A stretch of DNA of 64,000 nucleotides from Streptococcus sp. M334 (GCF_000187745.1 NZ_GL732486.1:740278-804277); one strand, 5' to 3'; shown: positions 47,029 through 55,780, numbered from the stretch's first letter. Program-made: numbers and translations. The notes: generated from the letters alone by a model not told the origin.

Positions 47029-47769
47029 TTATTTTTTCTGAGTTTGGACATAGTAGGCAATCACATCTGATGTGTACTGGGATGTTCCAATTCCAAATTT
47101 GTCAATGTTTTCCTTAAACTCTGGGTTATAGACGTAGCCTTTTCCAATATGGCCGAAGACTTCAATAGAGCAGTCAAATCCATAAGTACGGATGGCTTGC
47201 AAGAGTTTGCCTGCTTCTTCTTGATTTTCAGACGCTGTTGTCGGTAGACCAGCTTGAAGATTTTGTGCCAATGCTTGAAATACTTGATTGAAGGCAGCCG
47301 TAGCTTCGTTTTCGTGACCTTTTTGGCGCTCGAGCGCTTGATCCATGACTTCTTGTCCATATTGTTCTACCGCCTCTTGGTGGTATTTTTGATGATCTTG
47401 ATAGTTAAATCCTGCGAATTTCTCTTGAATACTCATTTCTCTTTCTCCTTTATGTTCTTGAATGGTTTTTTGCAAGGTGGAAATCAAGCTATCCAGACGT
47501 TGCCTTTCTCGAGTCAAATAGTCCAACTGCCTGGTCAAATGAGGTAATAAATCTGATCTATCTTCCTTTAATAGCTCTGCTATTTTTTCTAAAGAAAAGC
47601 CTAGATATTTGTAGTAAAGAATGACCTGAAGGCGTTCCAAATCCTCTTGACTGTAGGTTCGATATCCGTTTTTCGACTTTAAGGGGACCAAGATTCCTAT
47701 CTTGTCGTAGTGGTGTAGGGTCTTGACAGATACGCCCGAAAGCTGGGCAGCTTCTTTTATATGGTACAT
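47029..47769 (-). CDS. MerR-family regulator with TipAS antibiotic-binding domain
   Basis: This 246-residue regulator has a MerR winged helix (MYHIKEAAQLSGVSVKTLHHYDKIGIL, then YRTYSQEDLERLQVILYYKYLGFSLEKIAEL), a coiled-coil linker (RQLDYLTRERQRLDSLISTLQ) and a TipAS-type ligand domain (YHQEAVEQYGQEVMDQALERQKGHE, GKGYVYNPEFKENIDKFG) known to trap thiopeptide-like antibiotics in actinomycetes. Its own promoter has the 19-bp spacer that MerR proteins act on, so it is autoregulated. An SNF-family symporter gene diverges from it. Confidence 0.9.
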   Translation of the reverse strand: MYHIKEAAQLSGVSVKTLHHYDKIGILVPLKSKNGYRTYSQEDLERLQVILYYKYLGFSLEKIAELLKEDRSDLLPHLTRQLDYLTRERQRLDSLISTLQKTIQEHKGEREMSIQEKFAGFNYQDHQKYHQEAVEQYGQEVMDQALERQKGHENEATAAFNQVFQALAQNLQAGLPTTASENQEEAGKLLQAIRTYGFDCSIEVFGHIGKGYVYNPEFKENIDKFGIGTSQYTSDVIAYYVQTQKK

Positions 47770-47789
47770 GATTTCCTCCTTACATATAT

Positions 47790-47820
47790 AGTATAACCCC
47801 TCCCCTTAGGTCAGAGTCAA
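47790..47820 (-). promoter_or_regulatory. MerR-type 19-bp-spacer promoter
   Basis: TTGACT (47815-47820) and TATACT (47790-47795) on the minus strand are 19 bp apart, with a near-palindrome (ACCTaaggggAGGGGT) in the spacer. This geometry needs DNA distortion by a MerR protein. It drives the TipAS regulator at 47029-47769. Confidence 0.85.
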
Positions 47821-48014
47821 GCTTTTTTGTAAGATTTTTAAACTTTTTGAGAAAGATGTAAAGCTTGAAAATGGTTTTCTTGACAGACCTTAGAAAACAT
47901 GATAGGATAGTCAAGTCTATCAATCAAAAGAAAAGCTCATTTTTAGTACTTATGAGGCTATTTGCCAAGGGCAGTAGCTTTTTCTTTTGTAACACTAATT
48001 TTAGGAGTTTAACT

Positions 48015-49355
48015 ATGTCTGAAAAATCGCAATGGGGTTCTAAACTGGGCTTTATCCTAGCATCTGCTGGTTCAGCCATCGGACTTGGTGCTGTTTGGAA
48101 ATTCCCCTATATGACTGCTGCTAACGGTGGAGGAGGCTTTTTACTGGTCTTTCTCGTTTCTACCATTTTAATCGGTTTCCCTCTTTTGCTAGCTGAATTT
48201 GCCCTCGGCCGAAGCGCTGGTGTCTCTGGGATTAAAACATTTGGAAAACTTGGTAAGAATAATAAGTACAACTTCATCGGTTGGATTGGTGCCTTTGCCC
48301 TCTTTATCCTCTTATCGTTTTACAGTGTTATCGGAGGATGGATTTTAGTCTATCTAGGCATTGAGTTTGGAAAATTGTTCCAACTTAGTGGAACAGGTGA
48401 TTATGCTCAGTTATTTACTTCAATCATTTCAAATCCAGCCATTGCCCTAGGAGCTCAAGCAGCCTTTATCCTGTTGAATATCTTTATTGTATCACGTGGT
48501 GTTCAAAAAGGAATTGAAAGAGCATCTAAGGTTATGATGCCTCTGCTCTTTATCATCTTTGTCGTCATCATCGGGCGTTCTCTCAGTTTGCCAAATGCCA
48601 TGGAAGGCGTTCTCTACTTCCTCAAACCAGATTTTTCAAAACTGACTAGTGCTGGTCTCCTCTATGCTCTGGGACAATCTTTCTTTGCCCTCTCACTAGG
48701 GGTTACAGCCATGCTGACCTATGCTTCTTACTTGGATAAGAAAACCAATCTGGTCCAGTCAGGAATTTCTATTGTAGCCATGAATATCTCGGTATCCATC
48801 ATGGCAGGTCTAGCCATTTTCCCAGCCATGTCAGCCTTCAATATCCAGTCTGAAGGGGGACCAAGCCTTCTCTTTATCGTCTTGCCTCAACTCTTTGACA
48901 AGATGCCTTTTGGAACTATTTTCTACATCCTCTTCCTCTTGCTCTTCCTCTTTGCGACGGTCACTTCTTCCGTCGTTATGCTGGAAATCAATGTGGGCAA
49001 TATCACCAACCAGGACAACAGCAAGCGTGCTAAGTGGAGTGTTATTTTAGGAATTTTGACCTTTGTCTTTGGAATCCCTTCAGCCCTTTCTTACGGTGTT
49101 ATGGCAGATGTTCACATTTTTGGGAAGACCTTCTTTGACGCTATGGACTTCTTGGTTTCCAATCTCCTCATGCCATTTGGAGCTCTCTGCCTTTCACTCT
49201 TTACAGGCTACATCTTTAAAAAGGCTCTTGCAATGGAGGAACTCCATCTCGATGAAAGAGCATGGAAACAGGGACTGTTCCAAGTCTGGCTCTTCCTTCT
49301 TCGTTTCATCATTCCAATCATCATCATTGTAGTCTTTATCGCCCAATTTATGTAA
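48015..49355 (+). CDS. Neurotransmitter:sodium symporter (SNF) family protein
   Basis: This 446-residue transporter is related to LeuT-type sodium-coupled amino-acid carriers. It has about eleven membrane helices and the family motifs LASAGSAIGLGAVWKFPY in helix 1 (sodium and substrate site), GGGGFLLVFL and, in the unwound helix 6, ALGQSFFALSLG. The substrate is probably an amino acid; which one is unknown. I set the start at MSEKSQWGSKLG, with ttaggag before it; the frame extends 50 codons upstream but has no support there. It diverges from the TipAS-type regulator. Confidence 0.9.
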   Translation: MSEKSQWGSKLGFILASAGSAIGLGAVWKFPYMTAANGGGGFLLVFLVSTILIGFPLLLAEFALGRSAGVSGIKTFGKLGKNNKYNFIGWIGAFALFILLSFYSVIGGWILVYLGIEFGKLFQLSGTGDYAQLFTSIISNPAIALGAQAAFILLNIFIVSRGVQKGIERASKVMMPLLFIIFVVIIGRSLSLPNAMEGVLYFLKPDFSKLTSAGLLYALGQSFFALSLGVTAMLTYASYLDKKTNLVQSGISIVAMNISVSIMAGLAIFPAMSAFNIQSEGGPSLLFIVLPQLFDKMPFGTIFYILFLLLFLFATVTSSVVMLEINVGNITNQDNSKRAKWSVILGILTFVFGIPSALSYGVMADVHIFGKTFFDAMDFLVSNLLMPFGALCLSLFTGYIFKKALAMEELHLDERAWKQGLFQVWLFLLRFIIPIIIIVVFIAQFM

Positions 49356-49356
49356 T

Positions 49357-49395
49357 CAAAAAGGACTTGAGTAATGAACTCAGGCCCTTTCTTTT
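49357..49395. terminator. Bidirectional terminator between the SNF symporter and manA
   Basis: AAAGGaCTTGAGT / ACTCAGGcCCTTT with TCTTTTTT on the plus side and A-rich DNA on the other, in the 40-bp space between convergent genes. Confidence 0.8.
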
Positions 49396-50340
49396 TTATG
49401 GATGGCTAACAATCAATTCCAAACCTTGCCCTTCCAAGATCCACGCTTCAACATCACTTGGTAGGATAAAGTGGTTGCCTTTTTGGATTGGATAGTTTTT
49501 TCCGTCAACAGTCAGTTGACCTTGACCAGCTAAGACACTCAACAAGCTGTAGTCAGCTGTCTTTTCGAAGTCAACTTTTCCAGTGATTTCCCACTTGTAA
49601 ACTGCAAAGAAATCATTGGATACAAGGAGAGTGGAACGCAAATCATCTGCTTTGACAGTTACAGGACGGCTATTTGCTGGCTCACCAATGTTTAATACAT
49701 CAATAGATTTTTCAAGGTGAAGTTCACGCAAGTTACCATTATCATCCTTACGGTCAAAGTCATAGACACGGTAGGTGGTGTCGCTAGACTGTTGGGTTTC
49801 AAGAATTAAGATGCCCGCACCAATAGCATGCATAGTCCCGCTTGGTACGTAGAAGAAATCTCCAGATTTAACTGGTACTTTTGTTAATAGACCATCCCAG
49901 TCTTTCGCTTCGATTTGCTGGCGGAGTTCTTCTTTTGACTTGGAATTGTGACCATAGATAATTTCTGAACCTTCATCCGCAGCGATGATGTACCAGCATT
50001 CTGTTTTTCCGAGTTCGCCTTCATGCTCTAGTCCATAAGCATCATCTGGGTGAACTTGGACGCTGAGCCAGTCATTGGCATCGAGAATCTTGGTCAAAAG
50101 TGGAAATACGGGTTCTGGACGATTGCCAAACAACTCACGGTGTTCTGCATACAAAGTAGCAAGGTCTGTTCCCTCGTAGCGACCATTTGCGACCTTTGAA
50201 ACACCATTTGGGTGAGCTGAAATGGCCCAGTATTCCCCGATTTTTTCACTTGGGATGTCGTAGCCAAACTCATCATGTAACTTGGTACCACCCCAGATTT
50301 TTTCTTGCATAACTGATTGTAAAAATAATGGTTCTGACAT
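49396..50340 (-). CDS. manA: Mannose-6-phosphate isomerase, class I
   Basis: This 314-residue zinc enzyme interconverts mannose 6-phosphate and fructose 6-phosphate. The cupin metal site has VQVHPDDAYG and LGKTECWYII, with the later histidine in VPSGTMHAIGAG. I set the start at MSEPLFLQSVM with aggag before it; 24 further codons in the frame are not family-like. It stands alone, convergent with the SNF gene. Confidence 0.94.
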   Translation of the reverse strand: MSEPLFLQSVMQEKIWGGTKLHDEFGYDIPSEKIGEYWAISAHPNGVSKVANGRYEGTDLATLYAEHRELFGNRPEPVFPLLTKILDANDWLSVQVHPDDAYGLEHEGELGKTECWYIIAADEGSEIIYGHNSKSKEELRQQIEAKDWDGLLTKVPVKSGDFFYVPSGTMHAIGAGILILETQQSSDTTYRVYDFDRKDDNGNLRELHLEKSIDVLNIGEPANSRPVTVKADDLRSTLLVSNDFFAVYKWEITGKVDFEKTADYSLLSVLAGQGQLTVDGKNYPIQKGNHFILPSDVEAWILEGQGLELIVSHP

Positions 50341-50412
50341 GTCGATCTCCTGTCTGATTTTTCTCCCCTCATTATAGCAAAAAAAGAGTTCGAATTGAAC
50401 TCTTTTTAACAT

Positions 50413-50598
50413 CTTATAAAGTAGGGAGAAGATTTTATAAAAATAGTAACGATATACTTTTTTCTTTGATAGAGACGAACATAAAAAACTCTCGTAAAGC
50501 TAGCTGTAACTGGACTTTTTCCCTCAACTCTCATTCAAAAATTACTTTAATGAAGCATCTATTTTCATAAACGAACAAAACTGAAACCAGTCTTCTTT
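50413..50598. other. AT-rich gap between manA and the SemiSWEET gene
   Basis: No gene is seen. It should hold the manA promoter on the minus strand, but I see no clear consensus pair. Nothing repetitive is obvious. Confidence 0.3.
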
Positions 50599-50859
50599 TT
50601 AAATCAAAGCTGTAATAGCCGTCACAAGGCCAAAAACGATACCTGGAGCATTGGCAGCAGCAAGGGGAATATCTCTTTCTTTCTTGAAAAGACCGTAGTA
50701 AACCCAGAGACTACAGTTGATGGCAGCAACCAAGGGCTGGATGAAATTTCCTTTTTGACCAGCCAGATTGTTCATAATTTGTGGGAAGTAAGACACATAC
50801 ATCATAACGGACATGAAGGTCGTTACCCAACCCAAAACGTTCATTTGTTTTTCGGACAT
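50599..50859 (-). CDS. SemiSWEET-like sugar transporter
   Basis: This 86-residue protein has three membrane helices (about 7-29, 38-58, 66-84) in the PQ-loop/SemiSWEET pattern: the PQ motif in MYVSYFPQIMNNL and the AAINCSLWVYYGLFK segment with the conserved asparagine and tryptophan. It should dimerise to form a sugar path through the membrane, probably by facilitated diffusion. The ATG at 50857-50859 is preferred over an in-frame TTG two codons earlier. It has no neighbours in an operon. Confidence 0.85.
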   Translation of the reverse strand: MSEKQMNVLGWVTTFMSVMMYVSYFPQIMNNLAGQKGNFIQPLVAAINCSLWVYYGLFKKERDIPLAAANAPGIVFGLVTAITALI

Positions 50860-50865
50860 TTTCAA

Positions 50866-51110
50866 AACATCTTTTATTCTTTTATGCTTTTTATTTTATA
50901 ATATGATGCAAAAACAAGTAAGAGTTTGAGAGTTTTGCTATAAAAATGTAAACTATTACAATCTTGTGATAAGAAAGAAGAGTGAAGTTAGGAAAAGTAT
51001 ATATAATCAGAAAAACGCATATTGTTATATATTGAAAAATCTTGATACTGGGTGTTTTAATGCTGAAATATTTACTTTATTTTCTGATAAAACTAACTTT
51101 TAAGCCAGAA
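50866..51110. other. AT-rich gap upstream of the SemiSWEET gene and downstream of the ABC gene
   Basis: No gene is seen. Long runs of A and T make many TATAAT-like matches without a convincing -35. Confidence 0.3.
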
Positions 51111-52685
51111 TCAATATTTTCCTAAATCTACAACTTGTTGATATCTACTTTCATCATCAATATGATGGGCAATTTCTAACATCATAACAGGAAGAGAAAA
51201 TAGTAGTTCATGTACCATGAAGGCGTTTTCTTTGTCTAGGGTTGCGGTCACTTCATCAGCCAATAACAGATTTTTTCTACGAAGAAGAAAACGTGCCAAT
51301 TCAATCCTTACTCTTTGTCCCCCAGAAATATTCTCCCCATTATTTTTGATAATAAAATCCAACCCACCCGTCAATTCAAAATCTAGTTTGACTTGTTTCA
51401 AAACAGCAAGCAACTCTTCCTCAGAAAATTCTTGTCCTAATGTCAAATTATAACGCACTGTATCGTTAAAGAGAAATGGGTGTTGGCTAATAATTCCTAT
51501 ACTGGATACAAAACTTGATGTACATTCATTAACAGTTGTCACACCGATAATTTCTCCCTCATCTGCTATTTCTTCTCCAGTAATGAGTCGAAACAAGGTT
51601 GACTTACCACAACCACTCGGTCCTTTGATTAAAACTTTCTGACCTGCTTGAACATCCAAATTTAGATGAGTAAAAAGTTGTCTGTCACCATAGGATTTAC
51701 TTATATTTTTAATGTGCAGAGCATTCAATTCTTGCGCATCTTTTTTATCTATCTGTTTTACATCTCCAATTTCTAATACTCCAAAAATCTTATCTGCTGT
51801 CGTTTTTGCCCCTTGTATATCTACAGCATCATACATAATAGTCTGAATAGGGCTCACTAGCTGACCTGCTGCGATGTACATGGCAACAAGACTTGCCACT
51901 GACACTTTCTGCCCAGCCATAGCAAAGTAAAAACCTAAAACAAGTGGTAAAACTTGGCTTAAAAAGACCATGAAACCGTTACAAAAGAAAATTATATTAT
52001 GGGTAAAACAAAATTTTTGAATGGCTAGTTGATAATTTCGATTAATCTTCCAAAATCTGTTCTGATTTTCAGAAATTGCTTGGTTCATGAGTAGAGTATG
52101 TGCTCCTCGGATACTATCAGATACTTGATTATGCACTTCTACTCTGCCTTGAGCCATATCATCACCAGTATGTTTGAGTCTTTTATTCATCAAGAATTGA
52201 GGAATAGGGCGTAAAATAGTGAAAAAGACAAAAATACTACCTAGTAACAAATTTTGCGAAATAATATAAATCGCTGTTAGTAATGCTACAAAGCTCCAGC
52301 AAATGATATTGACGTATTTTTCTAAGTAATTATCCCCCAAATACTCCATATCTTGTGTGAGCATGGTGATTTTTTCATCTTCGCTAAAATCTTTTTTTAT
52401 AATCAGCTTATCAAATAAATCTGCCCTCATATTCATTTGAATTTCACGTCGAAAAACATTATGTGTATGATTACAAAAGAGCATTAAGCTATACAAGACG
52501 AAGTATACTGTAAAGCCAAAAATAGCAAACTGTATGATTTTAGAATAAGTCAGTTCTCCTTGATTTAAAGACAAGGCTTGTGATACGACTAAGGGTTGAG
52601 CAAGAGCCAAACCTCCATTTGCCAGTGCACCGATGATAGTATAAAACTTCGTTTTCTTATCTAGATAGTGAAATATTTTATTCAT
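51111..52685 (-). CDS. ABC transporter, fused membrane and ATP-binding domains (peptide exporter type)
   Basis: This 524-residue half-transporter has six membrane helices (about 15-300) and an ATPase domain with Walker A GPSGCGKST, Q-loop IISQHPFLF, signature NISGGQRVRIE, Walker B LLLADEVTATLD and H-loop LEIAHHID. It lacks an N-terminal C39 peptidase domain. It has to dimerise to work. The gene is preceded by a good site (aggagggca) and by a short cysteine-rich protein gene and a small basic peptide frame under one strong promoter, a layout often seen for ribosomal peptide export. The substrate is not known. Confidence 0.85.
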   Translation of the reverse strand: MNKIFHYLDKKTKFYTIIGALANGGLALAQPLVVSQALSLNQGELTYSKIIQFAIFGFTVYFVLYSLMLFCNHTHNVFRREIQMNMRADLFDKLIIKKDFSEDEKITMLTQDMEYLGDNYLEKYVNIICWSFVALLTAIYIISQNLLLGSIFVFFTILRPIPQFLMNKRLKHTGDDMAQGRVEVHNQVSDSIRGAHTLLMNQAISENQNRFWKINRNYQLAIQKFCFTHNIIFFCNGFMVFLSQVLPLVLGFYFAMAGQKVSVASLVAMYIAAGQLVSPIQTIMYDAVDIQGAKTTADKIFGVLEIGDVKQIDKKDAQELNALHIKNISKSYGDRQLFTHLNLDVQAGQKVLIKGPSGCGKSTLFRLITGEEIADEGEIIGVTTVNECTSSFVSSIGIISQHPFLFNDTVRYNLTLGQEFSEEELLAVLKQVKLDFELTGGLDFIIKNNGENISGGQRVRIELARFLLRRKNLLLADEVTATLDKENAFMVHELLFSLPVMMLEIAHHIDDESRYQQVVDLGKY

Positions 52686-52739
52686 AATGCCCTCCTAGAA
52701 AAATAGAGAGACTAGCCACCCTCTCCATTTTTATATAAA

Positions 52740-52811
52740 CTTAACAAATATTACAATTATTGCTTACAACTTCAGGTTTTTTACAACCTTTTTGATTTTC
52801 TTGATAGACAT
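52740..52811 (-). other. Candidate small peptide frame with a frameshift
   Basis: An ATG at 52809-52811 has a strong ribosome site (gagggggaagcaaaa). Read as it stands it gives MSIKKIKKVVKNLKL and stops. One more A in the A5 run at 52790-52794 would give MSIKKIKKGCKKPEVVSNNC and end NIC at 52740, a 23-residue peptide with three cysteines. The Cys-rich frame is also open from the TAG of the upstream SPASM-like gene. It could be a broken precursor of a modified peptide. This is only a hypothesis. Confidence 0.3.
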
Positions 52812-52827
52812 TTTTGCTTCCCCCTCT

Positions 52828-53034
52828 CTAGTCCACATCTAAAATATCTTCATAGCAACCAAAAATAGCATAAACTGCTAGATTTTTACGAATTTTCTCT
52901 TGCATATTCTTACAAATCACAGAAGAGCTTAATTTCGTAATATGCTTGGTCATTGGACAAAAGCCTAATTTACAAATCAAAACAAAGGGACATGTTTTAC
53001 AGTCTTCTCTAACAAACAGAAAGCATCCTTTCAT
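52828..53034 (-). CDS. Short SPASM-like cysteine protein, probable remnant of a radical-SAM maturase
   Basis: This 68-residue protein has seven cysteines. Six (C4, C12, C15, C21, C26, C41) have the spacing of a SPASM iron-sulfur domain: CKTCPFVLICKLGFCP, close to CxxCx5CxxxC, then a lone cysteine. In radical-SAM peptide maturases this domain ends a protein of 350-450 residues, and the catalytic N-terminal domain is missing here. A near-consensus promoter precedes the ATG directly. It could be a deletion remnant still expressed, or a true stand-alone iron-sulfur protein serving the ABC gene downstream. No close family comes to mind. Confidence 0.5.
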   Translation of the reverse strand: MKGCFLFVREDCKTCPFVLICKLGFCPMTKHITKLSSSVICKNMQEKIRKNLAVYAIFGCYEDILDVD

Positions 53035-53064
53035 ATGAATCTCATTTTATACTGTTATGTTTTT

Positions 53065-53093
53065 ATTATAAGATTTTAGAAAAACGCTGTCAA
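53065..53093 (-). promoter_or_regulatory. Consensus promoter of the SPASM-like/ABC locus
   Basis: TTGACA (53088-53093), a 17-bp spacer and TATAAT (53065-53070) on the minus strand, both boxes perfect. It lies 31 bp before the SPASM-like start and can drive the ABC gene as well. Confidence 0.85.
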
Positions 53094-53118
53094 TTGTTTA
53101 TATGCAATTGCTTTATAT

Positions 53119-53147
53119 TAAAAAGACCGGATTGCTCCGATCTTTCA
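53119..53147 (-). terminator. Terminator of the VOC gene
   Basis: GATCGGAgcaaTCCGGTC followed by TTTTTAA on the minus strand. The same hairpin, almost base for base, recurs at 53574-53602. Confidence 0.8.
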
Positions 53148-53211
53148 ATAGTTCATATTCTCACATTCTGTTTTAAGAATAGTTAAGGTTATCTTCAAAT
53201 GACTACGCGAC

Positions 53212-53559
53212 CTATTTCATACGATAAAAATCAAGCACTAGACCAGCAGGACCTTTAACTAATAAGGACTCTGTTCCCCAATTCGTTTCACAAATACCGT
53301 GTAAAATCTCGACACCGATCTCTTTTAAACGTTGGTAATTCTGATTTAGATCCTCAACCTCGATATGAAGAATGATTCCTGACTGAAAATCTTCCAAAGG
53401 AATCAAATGATTTTGGGATAACATCAGACAGTGACTGCCAATCGTAAACTGAGCAAAACTGTCATCAACATAATCGGACTTTTTATCTAAAATACGCTCC
53501 AAGTCAGCACAGACTTGAGGAACATCTGAAACGATAATATCTAATTGATTTAAATTCAT
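53212..53559 (-). CDS. VOC (glyoxalase/bleomycin-resistance fold) protein
   Basis: This 115-residue protein has two beta-alpha-beta-beta-beta units: LDIIVSDVPQVCADLERIL...SHCLMLSQNHL and IILHIEVEDLNQNYQRLKEIGVEILHG...SLLVKGPAGLVLDFYRMK. The metal-binding residues of true glyoxalase I are not clearly conserved, so the function (isomerase, lyase or binding) is unknown. It lies between spxB and the SPASM-like locus, and identical terminator-type hairpins flank it. Confidence 0.82.
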   Translation of the reverse strand: MNLNQLDIIVSDVPQVCADLERILDKKSDYVDDSFAQFTIGSHCLMLSQNHLIPLEDFQSGIILHIEVEDLNQNYQRLKEIGVEILHGICETNWGTESLLVKGPAGLVLDFYRMK

Positions 53560-53573
53560 TTACTATCCTCCAT

Positions 53574-53602
53574 AAAAAGACCGGATTGCTCCGATCTTTT
53601 CA
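53574..53602 (-). terminator. Terminator-type hairpin upstream of the VOC gene
   Basis: GATCGGAgcaaTCCGGTC followed by TTTTTATGG on the minus strand, a second copy of the hairpin at 53119-53147. It would stop transcription from spxB before the VOC gene, leaving that gene with very little promoter space. Confidence 0.7.
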
Positions 53603-53615
53603 AGTTTCTCTCTAT

Positions 53616-53802
53616 GAAAATCAAAGAATAAACAAGGTGAAACCAAGTTTGATGGCAAATCTTTGCTCATCAAACTACGAAAAATCCTTTGGGACTTTTT
53701 CTAGGCTCCACACTAGATTCCATCATTGAAATTTATGGTTTCAATGATGGAATCGTCGGCAGTAATCTAATAAAGAAGTCTATAAATTTATCTTTGATTT
53801 TC
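53616..53802. mobile_element. 187-bp MITE-like element with 12-bp terminal inverted repeats
   Basis: The ends are GAAAATCAAAGA (53616-53627) and its perfect complement TCTTTGATTTTC (53791-53802). Inside is a long perfect stem, GATTCCATCATTGAAA with its complement at 53715-53753. No coding capacity is seen. The ends resemble parts of BOX ends, so this could be a decayed BOX-related or separate miniature element. It lies 12 bp from the spxB stop. Confidence 0.5.
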
Positions 53803-53813
53803 GACGAGAAGAA

Positions 53814-55589
53814 TTATTTAATTGCGCGTGATTGCAACCCTTCTTCTTCCAAGAAGAGGCGGAATGGTACGAGTTCTTCTGCTTCGTATTTTTCCTTGAA
53901 GGCTTTGATTGCTTCTTCTGAGTGAAGTTTTGGATCCAATTCAAGTACTTCTACTGGAAGTGGACGGTGTGGAGTGATGCGAGCATCGATAACAACAGTT
54001 TTACCTTCTTTGTTCAATTTAACAGCTTCTGCAACCACTGCATCGATATCTTCGATACGGTTTACTGTAAATCCAACAGCTCCTTGAGCTTCAGCAATTT
54101 TAGCGTAGTCAGCGTTTGTGAAGTCACAACCAAACAAGTGTTTGTTTGTGTCTTCGTATTTGTCCTTGATGAAGGCATATTTATCATTTGAGAAGACAAC
54201 GTTGATAACTGGAAGGTCGTATTGAACGTTTGTGATAACGTCTGGGTAGCACATGTTAAATGCTCCATCACCCATGATGTTCCATATTTGGCGATCTGGA
54301 TTGTCTTTCTTAGCAGCGATACCACCAGGAAGGGCAATACCCATTGTCGCAAAGAGTGGAGATGTACGCCACATGTTCTTAGGTGTCATGTGAAGGTGAC
54401 GAGTAGATGTTTGAGTAGTGTCACCTACGTCGATTGAATAGATAGCGTCTTGATCAGCATGTTTGTTGATTGCATTGTAAACTTGGTACAATTGCAATTC
54501 ACCCTCAGTTTTACCTTCGAGTTTGTTCATGTAATCACGCCAGTTTTGGTTGTTCTTAACGTTTGCACGCCACCATGGAGTTGATTCAACTGGGTTTACT
54601 TTGTCAAGGATAGCTTTAGCTGCTTGACCTGCGTCACCAAGGATTGAAGCGTCAAGGGCATGACGTTTGCCAAGTTTGTAAGGATCGATATCCACTTGGA
54701 TGAATTTTTCAGTGTTCTTGAATGCTTCGTAAACTTCAGCAAATGGGAAGTTTGAACCAAGGAAAAGAACTGTGTCTGCTTCAAAGACCACTTCGTTGGC
54801 TGGTTTCCAACCAACACGGTAAGCAGAACCTGTCAAACCTTCATAGTTCCATTCAAAGGCTTCAAAGTTTTTACCAGTTGTGATGATTGGTGCTTTGATT
54901 TTACGTGACAATTCAGTAATCACTTCACCAGCTTTCACACCACCGTAACCAGCGTAAATAACTGGACGTTCAGCATTGTTCAAGATTTCAACAGCTTTGT
55001 TGATTTCAACTTCGTTCAAAGCAGGAGCGATGAATGAACGTTCGTATGAACCTGAACCGTAGTATGAGTTTTCGTCGATTTCTTGGAAACCGAAGTTTAC
55101 TGGGATTTCAACAACAGCTGGACCTTTTTTAGAAACTGCAGCACGGCAAGCTTCGTCAATAACTTTTGGCAATTGCTCAGCGTAAGCTACACGTTTGTTA
55201 TATACAGCGATACCGTTGTACATTGGGTTTTGATTCAATTCTTGGAAAGCATCCATGTTCAATTCGTTAACTGGACGTGATCCAAGGATTGCTAGGAATG
55301 GAGTGTTATCCATAGCTGCATCGTAAACACCGTTAATCAAGTGAGTCGCACCTGGACCACCTGAACCAACTGCAACCCCGATTGAGCCGCCGAATTTAGC
55401 TTGCATAACCGCTGCAAGAGCACCTGTTTCTTCGTGGCGAACTTGCAAGAAACGGATATCTTTGTCTTCAGCCAAAGCGTCCATCAATGAGCTGAGTGTT
55501 CCTGATGGGATACCGTAGATTGTATCTACGCCCCATGTTTTCAATACATTAAGCATTGCTGCAGATGCAGTAATTTTCCCTTGAGTCAT
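53814..55589 (-). CDS. spxB: Pyruvate oxidase
   Basis: This 591-residue ThDP- and FAD-dependent enzyme turns pyruvate, phosphate and O2 into acetyl phosphate, CO2 and H2O2, the main peroxide source of pneumococci and their relatives. Landmarks are the N-terminal ThDP glutamate region ([18 protein letters not shown]), the FAD-binding centre, and the ThDP-Mg motif [16 protein letters not shown]. Length equals pneumococcal SpxB. Two cre-like sites lie upstream (near 55648 and 55751). Confidence 0.97.
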   Translation of the reverse strand: MTQGKITASAAMLNVLKTWGVDTIYGIPSGTLSSLMDALAEDKDIRFLQVRHEETGALAAVMQAKFGGSIGVAVGSGGPGATHLINGVYDAAMDNTPFLAILGSRPVNELNMDAFQELNQNPMYNGIAVYNKRVAYAEQLPKVIDEACRAAVSKKGPAVVEIPVNFGFQEIDENSYYGSGSYERSFIAPALNEVEINKAVEILNNAERPVIYAGYGGVKAGEVITELSRKIKAPIITTGKNFEAFEWNYEGLTGSAYRVGWKPANEVVFEADTVLFLGSNFPFAEVYEAFKNTEKFIQVDIDPYKLGKRHALDASILGDAGQAAKAILDKVNPVESTPWWRANVKNNQNWRDYMNKLEGKTEGELQLYQVYNAINKHADQDAIYSIDVGDTTQTSTRHLHMTPKNMWRTSPLFATMGIALPGGIAAKKDNPDRQIWNIMGDGAFNMCYPDVITNVQYDLPVINVVFSNDKYAFIKDKYEDTNKHLFGCDFTNADYAKIAEAQGAVGFTVNRIEDIDAVVAEAVKLNKEGKTVVIDARITPHRPLPVEVLELDPKLHSEEAIKAFKEKYEAEELVPFRLFLEEEGLQSRAIK

Positions 55590-55647
55590 AATGATAACTC
55601 TCCTTCAAATATTTTTAAATCTACTAAAAAAGGTTTCATATAATTTT

Positions 55648-55764
55648 TGAAAACGTTTCAGTAAATTTTTACACTACTAATTTATCACATTTATTTTTAG
55701 TTTACTAAGAATCTGCTCAGAAGTTTTTATTCTCTATTACAGTACAGTTTGAAAACGTTTTTTA
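55648..55764 (-). promoter_or_regulatory. Two cre-like sites in the spxB upstream region
   Basis: TTGAAAACGTTTCAG (55648-55662) and TTGAAAACGTTTTTT (55750-55764) have the cre core TGAAAACGTTT; each departs from the full consensus at one or two places. They flank a weak promoter-like region. Control by CcpA is likely by analogy with pneumococcal spxB. Confidence 0.5.
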
Positions 55765-55780
55765 ATTTCTGTTTTATAAT

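Noticed and set aside
52740..52811. MSIKKIKKVVKNLKL as a finished antimicrobial peptide gene
   Set aside because: It is basic mostly because the DNA is A-rich, and the neighbouring frame looks more like real protein; I list it only as a candidate broken precursor.
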